Source: Bacteroidota bacterium (GTDB taxonomy: Bacteria > Bacteroidota > Bacteroidia > Chitinophagales > Chitinophagaceae). From it: a stretch of DNA of 33,860 bases. Made by a program: the position numbers and the translations under genes. How positions within the stretch are numbered: position 1 is the first letter of the stretch; every line of letters begins with the position of its first letter. The stretch lies in contig JANXRX010000257.1 in NCBI GenBank assembly GCA_025352905.1, positions 1-33,860 on the forward strand. The letters run 5' to 3'. Shown piece by piece: positions 8,344 through 16,521 of the stretch. The notes beneath the pieces were generated by a model. The model saw only the letters and a program-made list of their open reading frames with translations, did not search any database and was not told the DNA's origin.

Positions 8344-8345
8344 AT

Positions 8346-8568
8346 CTTTTTGATTTTAACCTGATCTGCTATTATATCCCCTATAAATTGTAAAGAATAT
8401 TCTACACCGTACAACCCGCTGGCTACAGGATCTCTAAACAGTCTTTTACACGAGATAGTTTGAACACACTATACAAAAGAATATTTAATTGAAACAACTT
8501 TAGGCTATCAAACTAAGGGTAACCAAACATTTGAAAAACCAAATTCAAAATCCAAAAAAACCAATCCC
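8346..8568. other. AT-rich intergenic leader with no gene seen
   Basis: This is the rest of a 306-bp gap. It is AT-rich, has no credible short reading frame, and shows no exact TAnnTTTG box or strong hairpin that I could find. It must contain the promoter of the membrane protein at 8569 if that gene has its own. The last 50 bp before the ATG are A-rich (AAAACCAAATTC, AATCCAAAAAAACC) and lack a Shine-Dalgarno sequence. Confidence 0.4.
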
Positions 8569-9117
8569 ATGGCAACTTATTCTGTAAACAACCGGAAAGA
8601 TCAATTTGACTCTGTTTTAAATAGTCTGCAGCAGACGGCACAGGCTGCCTGGAGCGCCTTTCATGTTGCCGGGATTTCGAAAACAACCAGCTCCGCTCCT
8701 GCACAGGTAAAAAAATATGATGAAACCTACTGCAAAGAATCAGAAGTGTCTTTTGCAGGTGTATTCATGTTCGCGATCCCTGTTATGTTTGTTGTTTTCA
8801 GTTTGCTCAACTTTGCACAATATTCCGATTATGGTGGATACGGCACTTTTATACAGATCCTGGCCGTTGGCGCCCTGGTATTCCGCGTGATCGCTACCAA
8901 ATGGATCTCTTCTATCGCCGCCGAACAGAACAGGAGCGTTACCAAATGGAGAGTGTTGTCGTTCTTTTTGCCAGCGATATCGCTGATCATTATCGGCCAG
9001 ACTAAAAAATTAGCGGACACAACTGCCACTGCAAGGGGATTTTCCTATAACGGGAAAGATTCTTTCCAGCAGTTTGGCAAAGCCGCTGCCAGTCATGGAC
9101 TGCAGATGGCTTCCTGA
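8569..9117 (+). CDS. Small membrane protein of unknown function
   Basis: 182 residues that I do not recognise. The first 60 or so are hydrophilic and Ser/Ala/Gln-rich with no signal peptide. Then come three hydrophobic segments at about 62-82 (VSFAGVFMFAIPVMFVVFSLL), 92-111 and 127-145, with a hydrophilic tail of about 35 residues. The segment between the second and third helix contains KWISSIAAEQNRSVTKW. It stands alone: a 306-bp gap precedes it and a heptad-repeat hairpin region follows, so it is probably monocistronic. The ATG at 8569 is supported by the A-rich region before it. The frame keeps a coding-like composition throughout and no large rival frame competes, which is why I call it a gene. 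Confidence 0.75.
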   Translation: MATYSVNNRKDQFDSVLNSLQQTAQAAWSAFHVAGISKTTSSAPAQVKKYDETYCKESEVSFAGVFMFAIPVMFVVFSLLNFAQYSDYGGYGTFIQILAVGALVFRVIATKWISSIAAEQNRSVTKWRVLSFFLPAISLIIIGQTKKLADTTATARGFSYNGKDSFQQFGKAAASHGLQMAS

Positions 9118-9130
9118 TCCCCCCTTTTGA

Positions 9131-9195
9131 ATATTGAACAGACGAATGTTGAAGTAGTTTATTTCGACATTCGTCTGTTCAACATTCGATATTCG
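9131..9195. repeat. Inverted heptad repeat, TTCGAYA family
   Basis: TTGAACAGACGAATGT (9134-9149) is the exact reverse complement of ACATTCGTCTGTTCAA (9167-9182). After one t/g mismatch pairing resumes (GAA 9151-9153 with TTC 9163-9165), leaving a 9-nt loop. The right side reads as near-7-nt units: TTCGACA, TTCGTCTG (8 nt), TTCAACA, TTCGATA, TTCG. The left side is the same series on the other strand. CGACATTCG and TTCGATATTC recur at 30812 and 30831. Confidence 0.85.
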
Positions 9196-9206
9196 TTCTC
9201 TCCTCA

Positions 9207-9214
9207 TAACTTTG
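9207..9214 (+). promoter_or_regulatory. TAnnTTTG -7 box before the ABC ATPase gene
   Basis: TAACTTTG matches the Bacteroidota -7 consensus exactly. The ATG at 9222 begins 7 bp after it, so the transcript would have almost no leader. No good TTTG -33 element is visible at the expected spacing; heptad repeats occupy that region. Confidence 0.5.
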
Positions 9215-9221
9215 CGCCTGT

Positions 9222-10205
9222 ATGATCTTACTACAGGTATCAGGGATAGAAAAAGCACAGCCGGATTCTTTTGTACTAAAAGACATCCATTTTATTCAGC
9301 AGGCACAACAGAAATTAGCCATTGCGGGAGAAACAGGTTCCGGAAAGACCACCCTTTTAAAGATTATTGCAGGGCTGATACAGCCTGATAGTGGTACAGT
9401 GTGGTTTGAAGAACAGCGTGTACAGGGACCGGATGAACAACTCGTTCCGGGACACCCGGCCATTGCCTACCTCTCACAACATTATGAACTGCGTAATAAT
9501 TACCGTGTAGAAGAATTACTCGAATACGCCAATAAACTCCCCGCGGTGCAGGCACAGGCGCTGTATGATGTTTGCAGGATCAGTCACCTGGTAAAACGCA
9601 GAACCGACCAGTTATCGGGCGGAGAAAAACAAAGGATCGCATTGGCGAGGCTGCTCGTGGGTTCTCCTAAACTCCTGTTACTGGATGAACCCTTCTCCAA
9701 TCTTGATCCTATCCATAAAACGATCCTGAAATCGGTGATCAGGGATATCGGTGACCGTCTCTCCATCACCTGCCTGCTTACCTCACACGATCCCTTAGAC
9801 ACGCTTTCCTGGGCCGAAGAGATACTGGTGTTGAAAGACGGCGCCATTCTGCAAAAAGGCGCGCCGGAAGAGATCTACCGCAGACCGGTTAGCGAATACG
9901 TTGCCGGTTTATTTGGCGCATACTACCTGCTTGATGCCGAAAAGATCAAACAGTTTACAGGCTCGGCAGAAACCTGCCCGCCTGGAAAACGTCTTTTCAT
10001 ACGACCGGAGGATTTTAGCCTCACAAACGATAACAGGCGGGCATCACCGGCAACCGTTGCTAAAACTACTTTCTTTGGCAGCTATTCTGAAACCGAAGTA
10101 TTGTTAAACGGTCATGTTTTCTCAGTAAGGTCTATGAATAAAGCGCTCGGCAAAGGAGATGCGGTGGCAGTTCATCTATCAGTAACAGATGCCTGGTATT
10201 TGTGA
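9222..10205 (+). CDS. ABC transporter ATPase of the PotA/FbpC type
   Basis: 327 residues. Walker A is GETGSGKTT (36-44), the signature is LSGGEKQR (131-138), Walker B is LLLLDEPFSNLD (151-162), and the switch histidine is in LLTSHD (H189). Residues about 235-327 form a C-terminal TOBE-like domain (LFIRPEDFSL, FFGSYSETEVLLNG). That domain is seen in importers for ferric iron, polyamines, sulfate or molybdate. No permease or binding-protein gene lies nearby: the neighbours are an unknown membrane protein and uracil-DNA glycosylase. It may serve permeases encoded elsewhere. The ATG is 7 bp after a -7 box. The substrate cannot be told. Confidence 0.88.
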   Translation: MILLQVSGIEKAQPDSFVLKDIHFIQQAQQKLAIAGETGSGKTTLLKIIAGLIQPDSGTVWFEEQRVQGPDEQLVPGHPAIAYLSQHYELRNNYRVEELLEYANKLPAVQAQALYDVCRISHLVKRRTDQLSGGEKQRIALARLLVGSPKLLLLDEPFSNLDPIHKTILKSVIRDIGDRLSITCLLTSHDPLDTLSWAEEILVLKDGAILQKGAPEEIYRRPVSEYVAGLFGAYYLLDAEKIKQFTGSAETCPPGKRLFIRPEDFSLTNDNRRASPATVAKTTFFGSYSETEVLLNGHVFSVRSMNKALGKGDAVAVHLSVTDAWYL

Positions 10206-10273
10206 TTGAACCCGGAATTACCCTGATCCTGCACACACAAACTGTTTTATGTACATTCGTACAAATGATCCGT

Positions 10274-10951
10274 ATGGATGTAAAGATCGAAAAGAGCTGG
10301 AAAGAAGAACTGAAGCACGAATTTACCAAGCCTTATTTTTTACAGATCGCCGCGCACCTGAAAACGGAGAAAGCAACCGGCGCTGTTGTGTATCCTCCCG
10401 GACCGCTTATATTCAATGCCTTTGATCAAACTCCTTTTGATAAAGTTCGCGTGGTGATACTGGGCCAGGATCCCTATCATGGACCGGGGCAGGCGCATGG
10501 TTTGAGTTTTTCTGTACCCGACGGCATTAATCCACCCCCTTCACTCGGAAATATTTATAAGGAACTGCATAAAGATATCGGGATGCCCATACCCAAAACA
10601 GGCAACCTCATCAATTGGGCACAGCAGGGGGTTCTGTTATTGAATGCCGTATTAACCGTTCGCGCCAATGAACCCGCGAGTCATTCTAAAATAGGCTGGA
10701 TGGACTTTACAGATGCAGTGATCCGCAAATTATCTGAAGAGAAAAAAGGGATCGTATTCTTATTATGGGGCAGGTTTGCACAGGAAAAACAGGTGCTGAT
10801 CGATGAAACGAGGCAGTATGTTTTAAAAGCGGCGCACCCCTCTCCGTTCAGTGCTGATAAAGGATTTTTCGGATGCAAACATTTCAGTAAAACAAACGAG
10901 CTACTGGCTAAACAAGGATTGCCACCCATCGATTGGAACCCGGTATCGTAA
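10274..10951 (+). CDS. ung: Uracil-DNA glycosylase, family 1
   Basis: 225 residues from the ATG at 10274. The frame is open further upstream, but the extra 24 residues (from 10202) fall outside the family's usual N-terminus. The active-site motif is GQDPYHGPGQAHGLSFSV (64-81) with catalytic D66. The second motif is HPSPFSADKGFFGCKHF (188-204) with H188. Length agrees with bacterial Ung. The enzyme removes uracil from DNA as the first step of base excision repair. A near -7 box (TACATTCG, 10253-10260, one mismatch) precedes it. The acyltransferase gene starts 18 bp later and may be cotranscribed. Confidence 0.95.
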   Translation: MDVKIEKSWKEELKHEFTKPYFLQIAAHLKTEKATGAVVYPPGPLIFNAFDQTPFDKVRVVILGQDPYHGPGQAHGLSFSVPDGINPPPSLGNIYKELHKDIGMPIPKTGNLINWAQQGVLLLNAVLTVRANEPASHSKIGWMDFTDAVIRKLSEEKKGIVFLLWGRFAQEKQVLIDETRQYVLKAAHPSPFSADKGFFGCKHFSKTNELLAKQGLPPIDWNPVS

Positions 10952-10969
10952 AAGCGTAATTAAAATAAA

Positions 10970-11734
10970 ATGACAGGAGAAAAAAAAGCAAAGACCCCGT
11001 TAGTTATTGAGGTATTCGGCCGTATATGGGCGTTATGGGGTATTGTTTGCTTTGTGGCCACCCTGCTGCTATTCATTGTATTCTATACTCCCTGCTTTCT
11101 GCTGGATGATCCCGCAAAAGCGAACTGGCACAGACAGGTGTCGAGGGTATGGATGTTTGTTTTCCTGCACCTTGTCGGTTGCCCGCTTACTGTAAAAGGA
11201 TCGGGTAATTTTGTAAAGGGCACTAACTATATTATCATCTGTAACCATAACAGCCTGATGGATGTGCCCGTGAGCACGCCTTTTATGCCAAGGGCCAATA
11301 AGACCATCGCCAAAAAAACTTTTGCCAAAGTACCGGTATTCGGCTGGGTGTATGGATTTGGAAGTGTGCTGGTAGACAGGAACAGCGATGAGAGCCGGCG
11401 CAAAAGTTATGACGAAATGAAACGGATGCTGAACATAGGTCTGGATATGCTGATCTACCCGGAAGGAACGCGTAACCGGACAAAAGATCCTTTAAAAAGT
11501 TTCTATGATGGCGCTTTCCGGTTGGCAGAAGATACGCAAAAGCCCATCCTTCCCGCCATCCTGTTTCACACAAAAAAAGTAATGCCCGCCAACAAATTAT
11601 TTTTTCTTCTCCCGCATAAACTGGAAATGCATCTTTTACCGCCCGTATCTGCTATGGGGATCTCTACCAAACAACTGAAAGAAAGACTGTTCCGGATCAT
11701 GTGGGATTATTATCTCGCAAACGATCATCAATAA
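10970..11734 (+). CDS. plsC: 1-acyl-sn-glycerol-3-phosphate acyltransferase
   Basis: 254 residues with an N-terminal membrane segment (about 22-45). Acyltransferase motif I is NHNSLMD (92-98; H93 and D98). The FGSVLVDR block (130-137) is motif II. LIYPEGTRNR (161-170; E165) is motif III, which binds the glycerol phosphate. PlsC acylates lysophosphatidic acid to phosphatidic acid in the inner membrane. It comes 18 bp after ung and overlaps the convergent lptD gene by 7 bp, so the two transcripts must run into each other. Assignment to PlsC rather than another PlsC-like acyltransferase is reasonable but not proven. Confidence 0.87.
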   Translation: MTGEKKAKTPLVIEVFGRIWALWGIVCFVATLLLFIVFYTPCFLLDDPAKANWHRQVSRVWMFVFLHLVGCPLTVKGSGNFVKGTNYIIICNHNSLMDVPVSTPFMPRANKTIAKKTFAKVPVFGWVYGFGSVLVDRNSDESRRKSYDEMKRMLNIGLDMLIYPEGTRNRTKDPLKSFYDGAFRLAEDTQKPILPAILFHTKKVMPANKLFFLLPHKLEMHLLPPVSAMGISTKQLKERLFRIMWDYYLANDHQ

Positions 11735-14436
11735 CTCGAGAAAGTTCTGCTTCGGTTGATCTTCAGATCGCGTAGAATACCCGATTTAGGGCTGAGGGTG
11801 ATATTGAAGGAACGGTATAACCCGAGCGGTGTTACATTAATAGCCAACTGCCAACAGTGCATTTCGCGCGTAATGAACATACTTAGCTGCTGTATGGCGC
11901 CACGGCTCACATCATAATAACCGGTACCGCCCAGTTTCCATTTGTCTGTAAGACTGAAATCGCCATTGAAATTAAGACTCGAAAAGGTTTCCGTTGTAAA
12001 ACCGGAATAATCTGTTTTTAATACCCTTGAAAAATTAAAGGAATAGGAAAGCGAGAGGTTCCAGGGTATATTAAAATCTGTGAACTCTGCGGGATTCGAC
12101 CTTGCAAATTGTAACTGTCTTTGCTGTTCATCGGGTGTCATGAACGGATCCACGGGCAATTGCCTGTCCTTATCCGTTTTTCCATCCTTCGATTTGCTTT
12201 TAAAGGAAGTGGAAATGGCGAGGTTACCACCGGTGATCCGCCCGAATTTAAAATGTGTGGGATCCCACAGGATCTTATTTACACGGTATCCCAGGTTGTT
12301 GATATCATAGGGATCTAAATTGGCCGCTGCTGTAATATTAACCTTGTCGAACAAAGTACTTCTTGCATAAAAAGAAAAACTACCCAGCGCAAAACTATCC
12401 GCCAGTAAATTATAGGATGAATTAAATCCGAACCCATCAAGCAGCTTTATTTTTTTTCCTTTCGGATCGGTGCTGTCCTTAACCTTCATTTCAAGCAGGT
12501 TATCGATCCCGAAACTGACACCTCCAAAAGCGCCTTCTGAATAAGAGCCGATGATACCACCGTCAAACTTCGAAAACCGGAGTACGGTACCGCTGGTATC
12601 CACTCTTGTACTGTAATGATCCCTTGCCGAAAAATCAGGGTGATAACTGAAAGAAATACTCGGGCGGATCTCATGACGGATCGCTATCAGGTTATGCCGG
12701 CTTGAATCGAATTTATAGGTACCGAAGATCCGCGTATTGATGCCTACGCCAAACGACATCTGCCTTGCGGTATAAAATCCTTTTTTAACCGTCGTGTCTA
12801 CTTTTAATTTTGTTGTATCCCAGGTACGGAAAGTTTCCTGGCCATACCATCGTTCTTCATATGAGATACTGGGCGCTATAGTCACTGCGCCTAAAGAAGG
12901 TAATGACAAACTGATGGGAATAGAATGGATCGCACCCCATTGAGCCGTATCGATCAGGCGCTTAAAATTAAAGGCGGTATCATAAAAAGAAAACTGGTTC
13001 TGGAAATTACCGCTGTACCCGATACCTATTTTCTCATACCATTTACCTGAACCAATCTTATTTTCTTTCTGGAAAGGATATAAGGTTACCACGTTAAAAG
13101 TGACCGTTGGCAGGGTCATGTTTACCAGGCGGAGGTTGCTGTTCTGGTTATGGTTAAGGTTCACAGACAGGTTATATTTTCCTCTCCAGTCCTTACTATA
13201 GCTTACCGAAGAACTTAACTGGTTCATATAATTCTGGTAAGGATTATTGAGCAGTGACTGGTTGTACTTGCTGCTGCCGAAATTTACGTTCGCCGAAAAA
13301 TTGGTACCGGGCCTGGCGCGCGTATCCCTGCTATGGTTCCAGTTGATCATAAAAGACTGGCTCTCATTAAATTCATCTTTTGTAATAGCAGAACGGTTCA
13401 GGGTCTTGGTATTCAGAAAGCTCAGGTTCAGGTTACCGCTCAGTTTATAGCGTTCTATGTATTTCGAGTTCAGGTTCAGGTTCCAGCCGCCATATGAATA
13501 CAGGTTGGTTCTGGCCGTAATATCAACATTGTCATTGATCACTTTATAATATCCCAATCCCTCCAGTCCAAAACCAAAATCCTCGCTCGAAGTAAAAGCG
13601 GGGAACAACACGCCCGAGTGCCTGGCCCTGTTCAATGGAAAAATACCAAAGGGCAAAGAGATCATTGGAATGGGAATCGATTCTATTTCGGGATACACCC
13701 TGCCGGTGACGGCTAATTTATTATTGATCAGCTTCATCCGGTGCGCCCTGAAAGCAAAATGCGGTGTATCAAGATTACAGGTGGTAAAACGTGCATTGAG
13801 CGCAAAGACCTCATCTGCGCTGATCTTCTTGAGAACCTGTGCATTCACAAAGATCTCGCCCTCCTGCAAAAAAGTATTTTTGGTTAATCCCTTGGCTGTT
13901 TTCATGCTGTAAACGATCGAATCACTAACCGTCTTCATATCCCCCTGCGTGAACTGCGGCTTGCTGAGTGGATTACCACTGGTATCAAGCGAACCATAGG
14001 CTTTTACGATCTGCGTTTGCTGGTCGAACTGGATCGTGGCCGCTTCCAGCGTCAGGTCCTTATATTCCGTTTTAGCTTTCCCGTATAAAATGAACTGTTT
14101 GTTTTTGACGATCAGCACACCCGAATCCTCCGCATGGGTCTTTATGATGGCATCAATGGAATCTTTGGATATTTTGATGGTATCGGTTACCACCACAGAA
14201 TCAGGAACCGCTTTTTTGACAAGCGTATCAGTTCCTTTTGCTTTTCCTTTGACCGGCAGCGATATCGCTTTTTGTTTGGTGGCGGGAACCGTATCTGTAA
14301 AAATGCCCTGTAAAATCCCTTTCCTGCCATCCAAGGCATAGGATTTTATGTGAAATGTTAATATGAGCAAATATGCTGCTGCAACAATACCAAAGGCTGT
14401 TTTTACGTTATTTTTACAGTGATTAAATAGGTTCAC
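11728..14436 (-). CDS. lptD: LPS-assembly protein LptD, Bacteroidota type
   Basis: 902 residues beginning at a GTG. The N-terminus has a hydrophobic signal segment (about 11-32, VKTAFGIVAAAYLLILTFHI). An OstA-like beta-jellyroll region follows (about 95-230; KQFILYGKAKTEYKDLTLEAATIQFD, ALNARFTTCNLDTPHFAFRAHRMK). The rest is a long outer-membrane barrel of alternating strands ending in an aromatic residue (RTFSSY). LptD inserts lipopolysaccharide into the outer leaflet and normally pairs with LptE, which is not seen here. The gene is divergent from the amidase/MCE/OstA block, so both halves of the Lpt bridge lie within 7 kb. A TAnnTTTG box sits 5 bp before the GTG, which supports that start and suggests a leaderless message. 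Confidence 0.85.
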   Translation of the reverse strand: MNLFNHCKNNVKTAFGIVAAAYLLILTFHIKSYALDGRKGILQGIFTDTVPATKQKAISLPVKGKAKGTDTLVKKAVPDSVVVTDTIKISKDSIDAIIKTHAEDSGVLIVKNKQFILYGKAKTEYKDLTLEAATIQFDQQTQIVKAYGSLDTSGNPLSKPQFTQGDMKTVSDSIVYSMKTAKGLTKNTFLQEGEIFVNAQVLKKISADEVFALNARFTTCNLDTPHFAFRAHRMKLINNKLAVTGRVYPEIESIPIPMISLPFGIFPLNRARHSGVLFPAFTSSEDFGFGLEGLGYYKVINDNVDITARTNLYSYGGWNLNLNSKYIERYKLSGNLNLSFLNTKTLNRSAITKDEFNESQSFMINWNHSRDTRARPGTNFSANVNFGSSKYNQSLLNNPYQNYMNQLSSSVSYSKDWRGKYNLSVNLNHNQNSNLRLVNMTLPTVTFNVVTLYPFQKENKIGSGKWYEKIGIGYSGNFQNQFSFYDTAFNFKRLIDTAQWGAIHSIPISLSLPSLGAVTIAPSISYEERWYGQETFRTWDTTKLKVDTTVKKGFYTARQMSFGVGINTRIFGTYKFDSSRHNLIAIRHEIRPSISFSYHPDFSARDHYSTRVDTSGTVLRFSKFDGGIIGSYSEGAFGGVSFGIDNLLEMKVKDSTDPKGKKIKLLDGFGFNSSYNLLADSFALGSFSFYARSTLFDKVNITAAANLDPYDINNLGYRVNKILWDPTHFKFGRITGGNLAISTSFKSKSKDGKTDKDRQLPVDPFMTPDEQQRQLQFARSNPAEFTDFNIPWNLSLSYSFNFSRVLKTDYSGFTTETFSSLNFNGDFSLTDKWKLGGTGYYDVSRGAIQQLSMFITREMHCWQLAINVTPLGLYRSFNITLSPKSGILRDLKINRSRTFSSY

Positions 14437-14441
14437 AGGGG

Positions 14442-14449
14442 CAAAAATA
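14442..14449 (-). promoter_or_regulatory. TAnnTTTG -7 box before lptD
   Basis: Read on the minus strand the bases are TATTTTTG, an exact match. The GTG start codon begins 5 bp further on, about where transcription should start, so the mRNA may begin at or next to its start codon. Confidence 0.5.
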
Positions 14450-14501
14450 GGGTCTTAGTGGTGTAAATAGTATTCCTGGTAAAATCCTTTAACGAATAGA
14501 T

Positions 14502-15449
14502 ATGATGCGAAGAAAATATGCTGCATTGATTTTGTTAAGTTTCTTTTCCCTGTTTTGCGCATCTTTTATCGGAAAAAGCGATAAACCGTTTCAAAAACAG
14601 GGACTCAGAAAAATTGTGATCGATGCCGGGCATGGGGGCGCCGATTATGGCGCAAAGGGTAAATACTCGTACGAAAAAGATATTTCACTGGCCATTGCCC
14701 TGAAACTGCAGGAATTACTTCACCAGGAAATGCCGGATGTGGAAATATATATGACACGTACCACGGATGTATTTGACCCGGTTACCCAAAAAGCAAGATT
14801 GGCCAACCAGGCCAAGGGCGATCTTTTTGTATGCATTCACGTAAATGAAGGCGGCGGCCCTATCAAGCACAGCGAATTTATCGGGTATAAAGAGGTAACC
14901 GCTTATAAAGGAAAGGGTAAGAACAAGAAAGCCTACACCAAAAAAGTGAAAGATTACCGTACCTGGACCACACCCAACCCTGCCAAGGGAACCGAGACCT
15001 TTATATACGGTGTTGATAAAAGCAATGCCGCCAAAGAGGCCCTTAGTGAGAACGAGGATATGTACCTCGATAGTGTATCAGCCAAAGAACTGAAGGATTT
15101 TAACCCGAACGATCCTGCCAAGATGATGATCATCAATATGCGTACGCAAACCTATTTTCAGCGTAGCGCAAACCTTGCCCTTACCATTGAAGAAGAGTTT
15201 CAGAAAGTAGGTCGTGTGAGTCGTGAAGCCAAGCAGCGCCAGAAAGGAATCTGGGTACTACAGGCCGTGGCCATGCCGGCGGTACTGGTAGAGACCGGCT
15301 TTATTTCCAACCCCGAAGAAGAAGATTACCTGAATAGTGAAAGCGGTCAGCGGGAAACCTGTGAGGTGCTGGTGCGGTCGTTAAAACGGTACCGCTTTTC
15401 GCTGGAGAAACAATTCTCCAATACCGGGCCAACTGGCGCCAATAAATAG
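14502..15449 (+). CDS. N-acetylmuramoyl-L-alanine amidase (Amidase_3)
   Basis: 315 residues with an N-terminal signal or anchor segment (5-23). Zinc ligands of the Amidase_3 fold are H44 in DAGHGG, E58 in YSYEKDI and H113 in CIHVNEG; the catalytic glutamate is E264 in VLVETGFISN. It cleaves the amide between muramic acid and the peptide stem in the periplasm. Residues about 121-215 insert a long, lysine-rich stretch (KGKGKNKKAYTKKVKDY near 136-152), a place where AmiC-type enzymes often carry a regulatory insertion that blocks the active site. It is divergent from lptD, and the MCE gene follows 65 bp later with its own -7 box. Confidence 0.9.
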   Translation: MMRRKYAALILLSFFSLFCASFIGKSDKPFQKQGLRKIVIDAGHGGADYGAKGKYSYEKDISLAIALKLQELLHQEMPDVEIYMTRTTDVFDPVTQKARLANQAKGDLFVCIHVNEGGGPIKHSEFIGYKEVTAYKGKGKNKKAYTKKVKDYRTWTTPNPAKGTETFIYGVDKSNAAKEALSENEDMYLDSVSAKELKDFNPNDPAKMMIINMRTQTYFQRSANLALTIEEEFQKVGRVSREAKQRQKGIWVLQAVAMPAVLVETGFISNPEEEDYLNSESGQRETCEVLVRSLKRYRFSLEKQFSNTGPTGANK

Positions 15450-15500
15450 CTTTTACACGCTTTTTAAGGCCGTTTAGGATACCCGTCACGTAAGAAACCT

Positions 15501-15508
15501 TAGATTTG
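15501..15508 (+). promoter_or_regulatory. TAnnTTTG -7 box before the MCE gene
   Basis: TAGATTTG matches the consensus exactly and lies 6 bp before the ATG at 15515. This favours that ATG over the TTG at 15506, which is inside the box, and suggests a leaderless or near-leaderless message. Confidence 0.5.
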
Positions 15509-15514
15509 CTGACT

Positions 15515-16516
15515 ATGAAGATATCGAACGAAACGAAGGTGGGAGCATTAACCGCCATCGCCATCACGCTATTGATCCTGGGTTTTAATTTCCTGAAAGG
15601 CAAAACCTTATTCAAAACAGGTAATATCATCTATGCAAAATACCATGATACCAAGGGCATCCTGGTATCTAATCCTGTTTATATCAATGGTTTCCAGGTA
15701 GGATCTGTGTATGATATCGAGAATCTTGATAAGAACCTTTCTTCTATCCTCGTATCTATCAAACTAAAAGATTATTACGATATACCGGTTAATTCCATCG
15801 CAACCATCAAAGACAACCCCTTAGGCTCTGCCAGTGTGGTGATAACACCAGGGACTGATAAAGCTTTCCTGCATACGGGCGATACCCTGCTGACGTCTTC
15901 ATCCAATGGGATATTGGGAGATGTGATGAACAAACTGGGGCCGGTTACCGACCAGGTCAAAGTAACGCTGCATTCGCTCGACAGTGTGTTAAAGAATATC
16001 AATACGATTTTCGATCCTTCTACGAAAAATAACATGCAACAGGTGATTGCGAATATGAACCGGGCCACGGCCAGTTTGGCGATCTCTTCCGCCTCTATAC
16101 AAAGCCTGCTGAATGCACAATCGGGCGCCATCGCACAATCTATGGCCAATGTAAACAGCTTTACAAAGAACCTGTCTGATAACAACGACAAAGTGACCCA
16201 TACCCTTACCAACCTTGAAACGGCCACCAATAATTTTTCCAAAGCAGATATCAATGGCGCGGTGAGTAATTTTAAGACAGCGATCAATAACCTGAATGCG
16301 ATCCTGGCAAAAGCCAGCTCAACCGATGGAACCCTTGGTAAACTGCTGAACGATAAAACTTTGTACAATAACCTCAGTAATACGATACGCAGCGCCAATA
16401 TACTGGTTGATGATCTCCGTGTTCATCCCAAACGCTATGTAAACATTTCTGTGTTCGGTAAAAAGGACAAAAGCGGCCCTTTAATGGCGCCCCTGAACGA
16501 TTCTATCCAGAAGTAA
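15515..16516 (+). CDS. MCE/MlaD-family lipid-transport protein
   Basis: 333 residues from the ATG at 15515. An N-terminal membrane anchor (about 10-28) is followed by a single MCE domain (about 35-118; IIYAKYHDTKGILVSNPVYINGFQVGSVYDIE, IKDNPLGSASVVITPG). A long Asn/Ser/Ala-rich helical region follows (about 130-300; repeated NMNRATASL, NVNSFTKNLSDNN, NLETATNNF), likely coiled-coil. MlaD-like proteins form hexameric rings and carry phospholipids between the membranes with an MlaE/MlaF transporter. No MlaE/MlaF gene is adjacent. The OstA-like gene follows after 5 bp and must be cotranscribed. Two PqiA-like proteins, whose relatives partner MCE proteins, are 13 kb upstream; a link is speculation. 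Confidence 0.88.
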   Translation: MKISNETKVGALTAIAITLLILGFNFLKGKTLFKTGNIIYAKYHDTKGILVSNPVYINGFQVGSVYDIENLDKNLSSILVSIKLKDYYDIPVNSIATIKDNPLGSASVVITPGTDKAFLHTGDTLLTSSSNGILGDVMNKLGPVTDQVKVTLHSLDSVLKNINTIFDPSTKNNMQQVIANMNRATASLAISSASIQSLLNAQSGAIAQSMANVNSFTKNLSDNNDKVTHTLTNLETATNNFSKADINGAVSNFKTAINNLNAILAKASSTDGTLGKLLNDKTLYNNLSNTIRSANILVDDLRVHPKRYVNISVFGKKDKSGPLMAPLNDSIQK

Positions 16517-16521
16517 CCCTG

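Noticed and set aside
9134..9182. The 9134-9182 hairpin as an attachment or origin site
   Set aside because: No integrase, replication protein or DnaA-type boxes are near; the heptad pattern explains the symmetry better.
15775..16398. 207-residue open frame on the minus strand inside the MCE gene
   Set aside because: It is an antisense shadow of a clear MCE protein, with a valine/leucine/serine-rich composition and no recognisable domain.
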